From Lysinibacillus macroides (GTDB taxonomy: Bacteria > Bacillota > Bacilli > Bacillales_A > Planococcaceae): a stretch of 64,000 nucleotides of DNA. Position 1 is the stretch's first letter. Each line of letters starts with the position of its first letter. Both the position numbers and the translations under genes were made by a program. Below, one piece after another: positions 50,321 to 58,726 of this stretch. The notes under the pieces were generated by a model. It was not told the origin of the DNA. It ran no database searches and saw only the letters and a program-made list of their open reading frames with translations. The DNA is taken from the NCBI RefSeq assembly GCF_001281525.1, contig NZ_LGCI01000008.1, positions 132,072-196,071 of the forward strand, given 5' to 3'.

Positions 50321-50366
50321 AAACAGGATAGCACTTATTTTATGACCGGTACGTGCTATCTTGTTT
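50321..50366. terminator. Terminator after the polymerase gene
   Basis: AAACAGGATAGCAC (50321-50334) pairs with GTGCTATCTTGTTT (50353-50366), one mismatch, with A- and T-rich flanks. It closes the sigma-to-polymerase operon. About 170 bases of AT-rich sequence without a gene follow before the tetR-like stop. Confidence 0.75.
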
Positions 50367-50540
50367 GTTTAATAAACGCTCCATTTTTGTGGAATAAAGG
50401 GTTAAAATTCGAATCTTGAAGAAATATAGTGAAAGAACCGATTTTGACTCCTCTCTCTATAAAGTTAATAATAAATCAAGGGGTAAGACTAAATCTATTA
50501 AAAACAAATGGGACAATAATTGATACATCGACCGATTAGC

Positions 50541-51140
50541 TTAATTGATTTTATTGCAGAGTGTCTCTAAATGATAACGAATAACTTCCTTCACCTTTTC
50601 TGGAGAGTATACATCAGGTCTTAATAAAGCATGAATCGACAATCCCTCTATTAATGCCGTTAACCTACTCTTTTCTAATTCTGCATTCATTGAATCTGAT
50701 AATACGCCTTTTAGAGCTAAGATTTCAATCATTGAATTTGCTAATTCATATGTACCGTCCGTCATTTCATCTTTTTTGTCCCTTATTGTATCACTTGTAA
50801 GTGAACGTAATGCAAGAATCCACCAAACACTCGTTTCAATTTTCTTTTCTTCATCTATTGGTACTAGCTCTAATAAAACTTCTTCTACTGCCTGCACTGG
50901 GTTTTCTGACCATTCTTTATTTTGAGAACGCTTTTTCCCTTCTTCTAAGTAGTAATTCATAATAAATAATAACATTTCATCTTGAGTTGAAAAATAATGT
51001 CTTAACGCACCAGAAGATATCCCTGCCTCAGCTGCAACTCTTCGTATAGACGCTTTCTCAACCCCTTCTTTCCTAATAATATTCCATGCAGCCTCAGCAA
51101 TTTGTTTGCGCTTTTCATCATGATCAACAATTTTTGGCAT
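50541..51140 (-). CDS. TetR-family transcriptional repressor
   Basis: The start MPKIVDHDEKRKQIAEAAWN is preferred over one 12 bases upstream because it is the usual N-terminus. The 199-residue protein has the TetR HTH (about 25-50, EKASIRRVAAEAGISSGALR, HYFS) and a ligand domain of average size. It is divergent from the GAP-family membrane protein, with two operator-like dyads between them, so it probably represses that gene and itself. The gene is AT-rich compared with the phage genes and is likely cargo. Confidence 0.9.
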   Translation of the reverse strand: MPKIVDHDEKRKQIAEAAWNIIRKEGVEKASIRRVAAEAGISSGALRHYFSTQDEMLLFIMNYYLEEGKKRSQNKEWSENPVQAVEEVLLELVPIDEEKKIETSVWWILALRSLTSDTIRDKKDEMTDGTYELANSMIEILALKGVLSDSMNAELEKSRLTALIEGLSIHALLRPDVYSPEKVKEVIRYHLETLCNKIN

Positions 51141-51162
51141 TATAAAAATCACTTCCTTTATT

Positions 51163-51203
51163 TAGCACAGTGTGTTATTATCTTTTTATAGCACGATGTG
51201 TTA
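51163..51203. promoter_or_regulatory. Two operator dyads between tetR-like gene and the GAP-family gene
   Basis: TAGCACAGTGTGTTA (51163-51177) and TAGCACGATGTGTTA (51189-51203) are near-identical imperfect palindromes 26 bp apart in the divergent promoter region, the arrangement expected for TetR-type operators. Confidence 0.75.
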
Positions 51204-51243
51204 AATAGATAATACCACAACATTTAAAGGAGGACTAGTTTGT

Positions 51244-51957
51244 TTGATCGAAACTATTGAAGCATTGATGCCTTCTTCATCATTAGACATTTCTTCAGCA
51301 TTAATGATTATTTCTTTGTGTGCTTTAATTGATATTTTAAGTCCCGGTGTACTGACTGTAACAGCCTATTTATTACTGACACAACCGAATCAGTTACCTT
51401 CTCGTTTATTTGTGTTTTTATTCATCACGCAGTTAGGCTATTTCATCACGGGTTTATTACTCTACTTTGGTGGAAATTCATTATTGAAGAGAATAGAACA
51501 ATTGTCTCAGTTTGACTTTATCAATTGGTTTTATATCCTACTTGGAGCAGTTCTTGTTCTAATAAGCTTCAGTAAACCAAAAGAGACTACAAAAAAACGT
51601 TTAATTTCATTTATCCCCAAAAATACAACAATTAAAGGGATGATTATATTAGGAATCATTGTTTTCCTAATTGAATTTGTAACGGCATTGCCTTACTTTT
51701 ATTCAATCTTTTTAATGAATCATCAAACAATTGATGCTACACCTGCTATCTTAATAATAATTGGATACAATCTAGTAATGGTGCTTCCTTCTCTGTTACT
51801 GTTAGGGGTTAATATTATATTTAAAGAAAAATTGCAACAATTTCTTGTTAAAATCAGGTCAAAATTAAATGAAGCTCCAATCTCTTCACTCTTGGTAGCG
51901 ACAGGAGTCATAGGTGCAGTTTTTTTTAATATCGGTCTTAGGGGCATATTAAATTAG
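51244..51957 (+). CDS. GAP-family (Sap/SfLAP-like) membrane protein
   Basis: The 237-residue protein has about six transmembrane helices and fits the GAP/Sap family, LysE-like in topology, with members linked to export of lipids or small molecules. Visible helices include IISLCALIDILSPGVLTVTA and MIILGIIVFLIEFVTALPYF; the proline in DILSPG and TALPYF is typical. The start is TTG behind AGGAGGACTAG. Control by the divergent TetR protein suggests induction by a toxic compound, which is an inference. Confidence 0.75.
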   Translation: MIETIEALMPSSSLDISSALMIISLCALIDILSPGVLTVTAYLLLTQPNQLPSRLFVFLFITQLGYFITGLLLYFGGNSLLKRIEQLSQFDFINWFYILLGAVLVLISFSKPKETTKKRLISFIPKNTTIKGMIILGIIVFLIEFVTALPYFYSIFLMNHQTIDATPAILIIIGYNLVMVLPSLLLLGVNIIFKEKLQQFLVKIRSKLNEAPISSLLVATGVIGAVFFNIGLRGILN

Positions 51958-51982
51958 AAAAAATATTAAAGAGGTGTTCATC

Positions 51983-52201
51983 ATGAAAGAAATTATCAGT
52001 GGACTCAGTCTACTTTTTATTATTCAGGGAGTAGGCGGATTAATCAATCATTTGACTAATGGAGGAAAAAGTTGGTTTTTAGTAAATTATATTGATGCGT
52101 TTCAAGGGTTGGAAATCGTTTTGGACATTGTATTTATTGTAGTTGGTGGGATCATAGCTTTAGCCACTCGTAAAATAACATCTAGTAAAAACGATAAGTG
52201 A
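51983..52201 (+). CDS. Small membrane protein, two helices
   Basis: The 72-residue protein has two hydrophobic stretches (ISGLSLLFIIQGVGGLI, and GLEIVLDIVFIVVGGIIALA) and a basic C-terminus. The ATG follows GAGGTGTTCATC. It lies 25 bases after the GAP-family gene on the same transcript and is probably its partner. No family is recognised. A terminator follows immediately. Confidence 0.7.
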   Translation: MKEIISGLSLLFIIQGVGGLINHLTNGGKSWFLVNYIDAFQGLEIVLDIVFIVVGGIIALATRKITSSKNDK

Positions 52202-52213
52202 ATGATGTAAATA

Positions 52214-52250
52214 AAAAATACAGAGTGAGAATTTCTCGCTCTGTATTTTT
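52214..52250 (+). terminator. Intrinsic terminator after the TetR/GAP cargo
   Basis: AAAAATACAGAG (52214-52225) pairs with CTCTGTATTTTT (52239-52250), with further pairing toward the loop, and T follows. It marks the right edge of the cargo. Confidence 0.85.
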
Positions 52251-52449
52251 TATTTTAATTGATTCTCCTCGAGGCTCTACCAACCTTACTCATCCAGGTC
52301 ATAGATCAAAGATGATGCCCAAAATGACTGTTTTTCTCTTTTCTTAAAGTAGAAAATTACTGAATCAACCATTTAAATCTATTTTACATATACAAATTTC
52401 GAACAACAATCCGGATGTCTAATTTATTTTTTCAAAATCCTCAACAATC

Positions 52450-52510
52450 ATTACCTCCTGTGGCTATTAGGTAGAGGGGTTTCCTCTCTGACTATATTGC
52501 AGGAGGTAAT
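52450..52510 (+). promoter_or_regulatory. Leader hairpin hiding the ribosome binding site of the antirepressor
   Basis: ATTACCTCCTG (52450-52460) is perfectly complementary to CAGGAGGTAAT (52500-52510), which contains the AGGAGG ribosome binding site of the gene starting at 52515. An inner AGAGG/CCTCT hairpin (52473-52477 with 52483-52487) lies in the loop. The folded form would block translation, so this looks like a translational switch. About 200 bases upstream (52251-52449) show no gene. Confidence 0.65.
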
Positions 52511-52514
52511 TCGT

Positions 52515-53267
52515 ATGGACGAATTAGTAAAAATCAACTATGAAAATCAACGACCCACCGTACTCGGTCGTGATTTACATGAAGCCTTGGAAGTAAAGAC
52601 CGCTTATAAAGACTGGTTTCCAAGAATGTGTGAGTACGGATTTGAGGAAGGGTCAGACTTTAGCTCATTTTTGAGCGAAAGTACTGGAGGCAGACCAAGC
52701 ATAGACCATCAGTTAACAATTGACATGGCAAAAGAGCTATGCATGATACAGCGTACTCCAAAAGGGAAAGAGTGCCGCGGGTACTTTCTTGAAATAGAAA
52801 GAAGATGGAATTCCCCAGAAGCAATCATGGCAAGGGCACTTCAGATTGCCAATCAACAGCTAACACAAGTAAGGAAACAAAATAAAGTGCTTGAAGGTAC
52901 AGTTGCTGTTCAGAATCAGCAAATTGCAGAAATGAAACCGAAAGTCTCTTATTACGATGTGGTTTTAAATTGCAAAGACCTCATTTCCACATCAGCAATT
53001 GCCAAAGATTACGGCAAGTCAGCTATTTGGATGAACCGCTATCTTAATAAAAAGGGCATCCAGTTTAAACAAGGCGGCATTTGGCTTTTATATCAGAAGC
53101 ATGCGGAAAAAGGCTACACCAGCACTAAGACACATAGCTACCTAGGCAGTAACGGGCAGCAGCATACAAAGGTCCATACATATTGGACTCAAAAAGGCAG
53201 ACTCTTCATTTACGAACTGATGAAGGCGGACGGTATTTTGCCTCAGATAGAAATGGAGGGTGTGTAA
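52515..53267 (+). CDS. Phage antirepressor (AntA/AntB plus KilAC domains)
   Basis: The start MDELVKINYENQRPTVLGRD at 52515 follows AGGAGGTAATTCGT. The 250-residue protein has an N-terminal AntA/AntB domain (DLHEALEVKTAYKDWFPRM, LTIDMAKELCMIQRTPKGKE), a coiled-coil linker (about 100-140) and a C-terminal KilAC DNA-binding domain (ISTSAIAKDYGKSAIWMNRY, WTQKGRLFIYELM). It may inactivate a phage repressor not in the window. Its ribosome binding site is sequestered in a hairpin. Confidence 0.9.
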   Translation: MDELVKINYENQRPTVLGRDLHEALEVKTAYKDWFPRMCEYGFEEGSDFSSFLSESTGGRPSIDHQLTIDMAKELCMIQRTPKGKECRGYFLEIERRWNSPEAIMARALQIANQQLTQVRKQNKVLEGTVAVQNQQIAEMKPKVSYYDVVLNCKDLISTSAIAKDYGKSAIWMNRYLNKKGIQFKQGGIWLLYQKHAEKGYTSTKTHSYLGSNGQQHTKVHTYWTQKGRLFIYELMKADGILPQIEMEGV

Positions 53268-53701
53268 TGGGAATCAACAAATTTAACCATGAAGGATACC
53301 ATGACCCAACTCCCCATGAAGCACTGACTAACATAATAAGAAAGGAAAAGGCAGAGAAAAAATCTGCCTTTAAGCCGCTTGTATATATCTGTTCTCCCTA
53401 TTCCGGTGATGTAGAAGGAAACATTAAAAAGGCTCGCAGTTTTTGCAGGTTTGCCTTAGACCAAAACTGTATCCCAATTGCTCCCCACCTTATGTTTCCG
53501 CAGTTTATGGATGATGAAAACCCAGAGGAACGAGAACGTGCCATATTTATGGACATTGTGCTTATGGGTAAATGCTCCGAGGTGTGGGTGCTGGGCAATA
53601 CCATCTCAAGCGGTATGGCGAGGAAAATTGAAGTAGCCAAGAAACGCAGACAAACGGTCAGGTATTTTAATCCGGAGCATGAGGAGGTTGAAAGCTTATG
53701 A
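53267..53701 (+). CDS. DUF4406 / nucleoside deoxyribosyltransferase-like protein
   Basis: The 144-residue protein starts at TAATG overlapping the antirepressor stop. The fold region begins PLVYICSPYSGDVEGN (about 36-51) and continues IPIAPHLMFPQFMDDENPEE and EVWVLGNTISSGMARKIEVA, matching DUF4406 and related deoxyribosyltransferase-like proteins that bind or cleave nucleotides. The substrate is unknown. It overlaps the VapE gene by 4 bases. Confidence 0.8.
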   Translation: MGINKFNHEGYHDPTPHEALTNIIRKEKAEKKSAFKPLVYICSPYSGDVEGNIKKARSFCRFALDQNCIPIAPHLMFPQFMDDENPEERERAIFMDIVLMGKCSEVWVLGNTISSGMARKIEVAKKRRQTVRYFNPEHEEVESL

Positions 53702-56064
53702 AAATTGCAGTGGGCAATAGCCGGATGGATAGGAAATGGAAAAACAAAGATATCTCCTGGGAGGATTTTTGCTCCCGTGTAAAGACAACCCAACGTACTA
53801 CAGAAACGGTAGAAGAATATCGGAAACTTAAAAAAGGCCAGCAAGATGATATCAAGGATGTGGGCGGCTTTGTCGGAGGACATTTAAAAGAAGGAAGGCG
53901 AAAGAAGGGCAATGTTCTGTGTCGTTCTTTGCTTACCCTCGATATGGATTACGGTAGACCAGATATTTGGGAACAAATCTCAATACTTTTCGATTTCAAA
54001 TGTTGTGTTTACTCCACCCATAAGCACACACCGGAAAATCCGAGACTCAGACTTATCGTTCCTCTTGCTCGTGAGATCAGTGAAGAAGAATATGCAGCCG
54101 TTGGACGTATGGTGGCAAAAGAAATCGGTATTGACCTTTTCGATGATACGACATATGAAGCACATCGCCTTATGTATTGGCCATCCACTTCCTCTAATGG
54201 TGAATTTGTCTATGAAGAGCAGGATGGAGCATTACTTGACCCGAATATTTATCTTTCAAAATATGAAAACTGGCACGATACATCAACTTGGCCCGTATCA
54301 AGTAGGCAGTCTGAGGTTATTAATCGTAGTCTTAAAGAACAAGCCGATCCGCTTTTAAAAGAAGGTGTGGTAGGAACTTTCTGTCGTGCTTACTCCGTTC
54401 ATGAAGCAATTGAGAAATTCTTAGGTTCCGTTTATGCACCATCTGCTATGGAAGGGCGCTATGACTATATTCCAGCTGACAGTAGTGCGGGTGTGATTAT
54501 CTATGATGATAAATTTGCATACAGCCACCATGCCACCGACCCAGCAAGCGGCCTGCTCCTTAATGCTTTTGACCTTGTTCGTATTCATAAATTCGGCTCT
54601 TTAGATGATAGAGCTTCCACGACTACGGCTCCTGGTAGGATGCCGTCTTTTGTGGCAATGTGCGAGTTTTCTATAAAAGATGAAGCGGTAAAAGCTGAGT
54701 TCGCAAAGGAAAGGCAGGCTCAGGCTGAAGAGGAGTTTAGTGCTGAGGATTGGCAGACAGGTTTGGAACTAGATAAGCAAGGTCGGATAAAAGACACACT
54801 GGATAACATCGTTCTGATTATTCGGCATGATGAAGATTTACAGCATATCGCTTTCAACTGCCATCGTGATGGTATTGATGCCAAAGGTGGTCTGCCTTGG
54901 GACCAGATTAAGGCGGGTTGGAATGATTCGGATAACGCACTTCTTAAGGTGTACTTAAGCAGCAAATACGGGGTCTATTCTCCTACCAAGACCAAGGATG
55001 CTGTGGTAGCGGTAGCATCAGAACGAGCCTACCATCCTGTTAAGGAGTACCTAGACTCCCTGCCAAAATGGGATGGTATTAGCCGAGTAGAAAATCTACT
55101 CATTGATTATTTCGGTGCAACAGATAATTCCTACACAAAGGCAATTATTCGCAAAACGATGGTTGCGGCGGTAGCCCGTATTTATAGACCAGGCACAAAG
55201 TTTGATAGTGTTCTTATCTTAAATGGTCCTCAAGGCATCGGTAAGTCAACCTTCTTTGCTAAGCTTGCCGGAGATTGGTTTTCAGACAGTTTGACCATTA
55301 CGGACATGAAAGATAAATCAGGTGCTGAAAAACTTCAAGGATATTGGTTGTTGGAACTCGGTGAGCTTGCTGGAATGCGTAAGACGGATGTGGAGATTGT
55401 GAAGTCCTTTATTTCAAGGGCGGATGATAAATACCGTGCCAGTTATGGGGTCAACGTCGAAAGCCATCCCCGTCAGTGTGTAATTGTAGGTTCAACGAAT
55501 GCAGAAAGTGGATTTCTTCGAGATATCACGGGCAACCGCAGATTTTGGCCAGTCCGCATTAACGGTAACGGTAAAAAGAAAGCTTGGCAGATGACCAAAG
55601 AGGAAGTACAGCAGATTTGGGCAGAAGCACTAGTGCTTTATGAGAAGGGCGAAAAACTCTACCTTGAAGGTGATGATGTATCCATGGCGACGAGTGAACA
55701 GGCGGATGCGATGGAAACAGATGAACGAGAAGGACTGGTTCGTACCTATCTAGATACGCTCTTGCCGGATGATTGGGACACGATGTCTTTGTACGAGCGT
55801 AGAAATTTCCTTGGCGGTAGCGAATTTGGCGGCGGCACCCGTGTTGGAACAGTAAAAAGGACCCTTGTTTGTAATATGGAAATTTGGTGTGAGTGTTTCG
55901 GTAAAGAGGCATCATTGCTAAAGCCTTCAGATTCCTATGCCATCGGTGCCATTATGAGAAAGATCAGTGAGTGGAACAAGTACACTGGGAACAAGAATGG
56001 TGTTGTAACGTTTCCTGTCTACGGAAAGCAACGAGCTTATTCCCGAGTCGAGGAACAACGCTAA
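53698..56064 (+). CDS. VapE-type primase-helicase
   Basis: The 788-residue protein combines an N-terminal primase-like part (LCRSLLTLDMDYGRPDIW, CCVYSTHKHTPENPRLRLIV, YEAHRLMYWPSTSS) with a VapE/virulence-associated E ATPase domain: Walker A LNGPQGIGKSTFFAKLAG (about 508-525), ELGELAGMRKTDVEIVKSFI and STNAESGFLRDITGNRRFWP. It is expected to unwind or initiate replication with the phage polymerase. Ribosome binding site GAGGAGGTTG within the preceding gene. Confidence 0.92.
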   Translation: MKIAVGNSRMDRKWKNKDISWEDFCSRVKTTQRTTETVEEYRKLKKGQQDDIKDVGGFVGGHLKEGRRKKGNVLCRSLLTLDMDYGRPDIWEQISILFDFKCCVYSTHKHTPENPRLRLIVPLAREISEEEYAAVGRMVAKEIGIDLFDDTTYEAHRLMYWPSTSSNGEFVYEEQDGALLDPNIYLSKYENWHDTSTWPVSSRQSEVINRSLKEQADPLLKEGVVGTFCRAYSVHEAIEKFLGSVYAPSAMEGRYDYIPADSSAGVIIYDDKFAYSHHATDPASGLLLNAFDLVRIHKFGSLDDRASTTTAPGRMPSFVAMCEFSIKDEAVKAEFAKERQAQAEEEFSAEDWQTGLELDKQGRIKDTLDNIVLIIRHDEDLQHIAFNCHRDGIDAKGGLPWDQIKAGWNDSDNALLKVYLSSKYGVYSPTKTKDAVVAVASERAYHPVKEYLDSLPKWDGISRVENLLIDYFGATDNSYTKAIIRKTMVAAVARIYRPGTKFDSVLILNGPQGIGKSTFFAKLAGDWFSDSLTITDMKDKSGAEKLQGYWLLELGELAGMRKTDVEIVKSFISRADDKYRASYGVNVESHPRQCVIVGSTNAESGFLRDITGNRRFWPVRINGNGKKKAWQMTKEEVQQIWAEALVLYEKGEKLYLEGDDVSMATSEQADAMETDEREGLVRTYLDTLLPDDWDTMSLYERRNFLGGSEFGGGTRVGTVKRTLVCNMEIWCECFGKEASLLKPSDSYAIGAIMRKISEWNKYTGNKNGVVTFPVYGKQRAYSRVEEQR

Positions 56065-56130
56065 GTTGTATCTTACCTTGTTCCCATACTTGTTATTTCC
56101 CTAAAGTTAGTAATGAAAAGGAAAATCAAC

Positions 56131-56268
56131 GGTTCGGAACAAGTGGAACAAGAAGTAACCTATTTATTTATAAATAATAAAAAGAAGTAATAGTAGCCTG
56201 TGCATACACGCATACACGCGCGTATAGGAAAATTGGGTCAAAGTTGTTTTCTTGTTCCGAGCCTTTTT
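56131..56268 (+). promoter_or_regulatory. Long-range inverted repeat in the VapE to VRR-NUC gap
   Basis: GGTTCGGAACAAG (56131-56143) pairs with CTTGTTCCGAGCC (56251-56263), one wobble, and the second arm runs into TTTTT. About 107 nt lie between, including an alternating CATACACGCATACACGCGCG tract. It could be a terminator with a large insert or a leader structure controlling the VRR-NUC gene 15 bases downstream. No gene is seen in 56065-56283. Confidence 0.5.
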
Positions 56269-56283
56269 ACATGGGAGGTATTT

Positions 56284-56565
56284 ATGCTTGAAAAATATAT
56301 CGAAAAGAAACTGGTGACTGAGGTAAAAAAGATGGGAGGCATTGCTGCGAAGTTTGTTAGCCCAGGTTTAGATGGGATGCCAGATCGCCTGGTGCTTTTA
56401 CCACATGGGAAGATGGCATTTGTGGAATTAAAGGCTCCCGGGAAGAAACCTCGACTGTTACAGATTAGAAGAATAAAGCAATTACAGAAGTTAGGCTTTG
56501 CCTGCTATGTCATTGATGATGTTAAGCAGATTGGAGGGATACTCGGTGAAATACAATCCTCATAA
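56284..56565 (+). CDS. VRR-NUC domain nuclease
   Basis: The 93-residue protein is a stand-alone VRR-NUC domain of the PD-(D/E)XK superfamily, often a structure-specific nuclease in phage replication modules. Active-site regions are SPGLDGMPDRLVLLPHG (Asp) and MAFVELKAPGKKPRLLQIRR (Glu-x-Lys). ATG follows GGGAGGTATTT. It overlaps the SNF2 helicase gene by 20 bases. Confidence 0.9.
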   Translation: MLEKYIEKKLVTEVKKMGGIAAKFVSPGLDGMPDRLVLLPHGKMAFVELKAPGKKPRLLQIRRIKQLQKLGFACYVIDDVKQIGGILGEIQSS

Positions 56566-57907
56566 ATATCAGACCTATGCAACGAACTTCATTCTAGAGC
56601 ATCCCATTGCTGCGGTGTTTTTAGAAATGGGTCTTGGCAAAAGCGTCATTACTCTAACTGCTATATTCGACCTGTGTCTTGATCGTTTTGAAATTGGAAA
56701 GGTTCTGGTCATTGCCCCACTTCGAGTAGCTAGGGATACTTGGCCAGCTGAGATAAATAAGTGGGAGCATTTAAAAGGGCTAGAGTTTTCGGTAGCCATC
56801 GGCACAGAACAGGAGCGATTGGCGGCTCTTAGGAAACCTGCAAGTGTCTATCTTATAAACAGAGAAAATGTTGATTGGTTGGTAAACAAAAGTGGTATCC
56901 CTTTTAATTTCGATATGATGGTCATTGATGAACTATCATCCTTTAAGTCCTATGGTGCAAAAAGATTTAAAAGTTTACTAAAAGTAAGGCCGAGGGCAAA
57001 ACGAATTGTGGGTCTTACGGGTACACCTTCCAGTAATGGGTTAATGGATTTGTGGGCAGAGTTTCGTATCCTTGACATGGGTAAAAGACTCGGCAGGTAC
57101 ATCACTCACTACCGCAATTCCTTCTTTACACCGGATAAACGTAATCAGCAGATTGTATTTTCATATAAACCATTGCCAGGTGCTGAAGATGCCATATATC
57201 GGCTCATTTCGGATATCACCATTTCCATGAAATCAGTGGATTTTCTGAAAATGCCAGAATGCATGATCAATGAAGTGCCTGTGTATCTAAATGACAAAGA
57301 ACAATCAGTATATGATCACTTTCGTGAAGAGATGGTTCTTGAATTTGCTGATAAGGAGATTGATGCCATGAACGCAGCCGTCCTTTCAGGGAAACTCCTG
57401 CAAATGGCAAATGGTGCAATCTACGATGATGATAAAAATCCTCATATTATTCACGACCGCAAGCTAGATGCTATTGAGGATCTAATTGAAGGTGCAAACG
57501 GCAAACCTGTGCTTATTGCCTATTGGTATAATCACGATTTAAAGCGTATTAAAGCAAAATACAATGTCAAAGAAATTAAAACTTCCAAAGACATCATGGA
57601 TTGGAATAATGGTGATATTTCTGTGGCAGTTATCCATCCAGCATCGGCTGGACACGGTTTGAATTTACAAAGTGGAGGTTCAACGCTTATCTGGTTTGGA
57701 CTTACTTGGAGTCTGGAACTCTATCAGCAAACCAATGCGAGACTTTGGAGACAAGGACAAAATGAGACCGTGGTAATCCACCACATTATTACTAAAGGCA
57801 CGATTGATGAAGATGTGATGAGAGCCTTGAAACAAAAGGAAAAGACACAATCCGATCTTATCAATGCAGTCAAAGCAAATCTTGGGAAAGCGAGGGAAGT
57901 TGTATGA
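56546..57907 (+). CDS. SNF2-family helicase-like ATPase
   Basis: The GTG start behind GGAGGG gives VKYNPHKYQTYATNFIL, the usual beginning. The 453-residue protein has the SNF2 motifs: Walker A FLEMGLGKSVITL (about 24-36), the DEx-type VIDELSSFKSYG, VGLTGTPSSNGLMDLW, and the C-terminal ASAGHGLNLQSGG with TNARLWRQGQNETVVIHHI. It is a duplex translocase working with the VRR-NUC protein, as commonly paired in phages. Confidence 0.92.
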   Translation: MKYNPHKYQTYATNFILEHPIAAVFLEMGLGKSVITLTAIFDLCLDRFEIGKVLVIAPLRVARDTWPAEINKWEHLKGLEFSVAIGTEQERLAALRKPASVYLINRENVDWLVNKSGIPFNFDMMVIDELSSFKSYGAKRFKSLLKVRPRAKRIVGLTGTPSSNGLMDLWAEFRILDMGKRLGRYITHYRNSFFTPDKRNQQIVFSYKPLPGAEDAIYRLISDITISMKSVDFLKMPECMINEVPVYLNDKEQSVYDHFREEMVLEFADKEIDAMNAAVLSGKLLQMANGAIYDDDKNPHIIHDRKLDAIEDLIEGANGKPVLIAYWYNHDLKRIKAKYNVKEIKTSKDIMDWNNGDISVAVIHPASAGHGLNLQSGGSTLIWFGLTWSLELYQQTNARLWRQGQNETVVIHHIITKGTIDEDVMRALKQKEKTQSDLINAVKANLGKAREVV

Positions 57908-58125
57908 TGGACGCTTTTGAAAAACTGGCAAATGCCATTATTCTACAGGCAGTCAAGGATTATCGTTTTGCACTGAAAAGATTAGCAAAACACCCTCGCA
58001 ATGATTCTGCTTTATATACAAAACGTGAGGTTGAGCGCTTCTTTCATTCTGGATTGTTCAATGTTCTCACCTCCCTAAACCCTGACATGTTAATTCAACA
58101 GCTACAAGAGGAGGTGGTGCGATGA
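57904..58125 (+). CDS. Small phage protein, 73 residues
   Basis: The gene starts at ATGATG overlapping the SNF2 stop and ends overlapping the DUF1492 gene by 4 bases. The helical protein has LQAVKDYRFALKRLAKHPRN and REVERFFHSGLFNVLTSLNP. Similar small proteins commonly stand between these two genes. Function is unknown. Confidence 0.75.
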   Translation: MMDAFEKLANAIILQAVKDYRFALKRLAKHPRNDSALYTKREVERFFHSGLFNVLTSLNPDMLIQQLQEEVVR

Positions 58126-58535
58126 TGACAGCTAAGGAATTCTTAAAGCAGGCTTATCGCCTGAATGAATTGATTAATTCCGACCTTGAAGAGTTGCAAA
58201 ACTTAAGAAATCTATCAAGAAGTATTTCATCCCCCATTCTTGAGGAAAAAGTCAGTCGAACCAAGAGTACTGACCCACCCTTTGAAAAATATGTGATTAG
58301 AATAATAGATTTGGAGCAACAAATACAGCAAGAAGTTGAACGATTAGTAAAGCTGAAATCAGATATCCGTGAAGCGATTAACCAGATGGAAAACGTGGAT
58401 GAGAAGCTACTTCTTCGCTACCGATACATTAACTTTCTTAACTGGGAAGAAATCTGTGTCAACCTTAATGTTTCTATGAGAACCGTACACAGACTCCACT
58501 CATCCGCTTTGCAACATTTAAAGGTTCCAAAATAA
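58122..58535 (+). CDS. DUF1492 / ArpU-like late transcription regulator
   Basis: The 137-residue protein is of the DUF1492 type: a long coiled-coil helix (about 15-90) and a C-terminal sigma region 4-like HTH (YRYINFLNWEEICVNLNVSM, RTVHRLHSSALQHL). Such proteins switch on late genes in phages of Gram-positive hosts. A promoter-like region with repeated motifs lies at 61091-61155, before the packaging genes, and is the natural candidate target. Confidence 0.85.
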   Translation: MMTAKEFLKQAYRLNELINSDLEELQNLRNLSRSISSPILEEKVSRTKSTDPPFEKYVIRIIDLEQQIQQEVERLVKLKSDIREAINQMENVDEKLLLRYRYINFLNWEEICVNLNVSMRTVHRLHSSALQHLKVPK

Positions 58536-58561
58536 AAAGGAGTAACCGGAAAATAGTGCAG

Positions 58562-58585
58562 GAAGAGGGTTAAAAGGCCCTCTTC
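58562..58585 (+). terminator. Hairpin after the DUF1492 gene
   Basis: GAAGAGGG (58562-58569) pairs with CCCTCTTC (58578-58585), perfect 8-bp stem, but only a few T follow. It probably ends the replication operon weakly. The rest of 58536-58726 contains no gene. Confidence 0.55.
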
Positions 58586-58726
58586 ACCATTACCTTAGTC
58601 ATTGTATGAAAATTACAGTGATTTAAATAATTAGTTTCTCCTTTTTAATGATTATTAAATTAAAATGAGCTGTCAAAACAACAACTCATTGCTTACCCAC
58701 TTTGAATACCGACCTAATGCATGATC

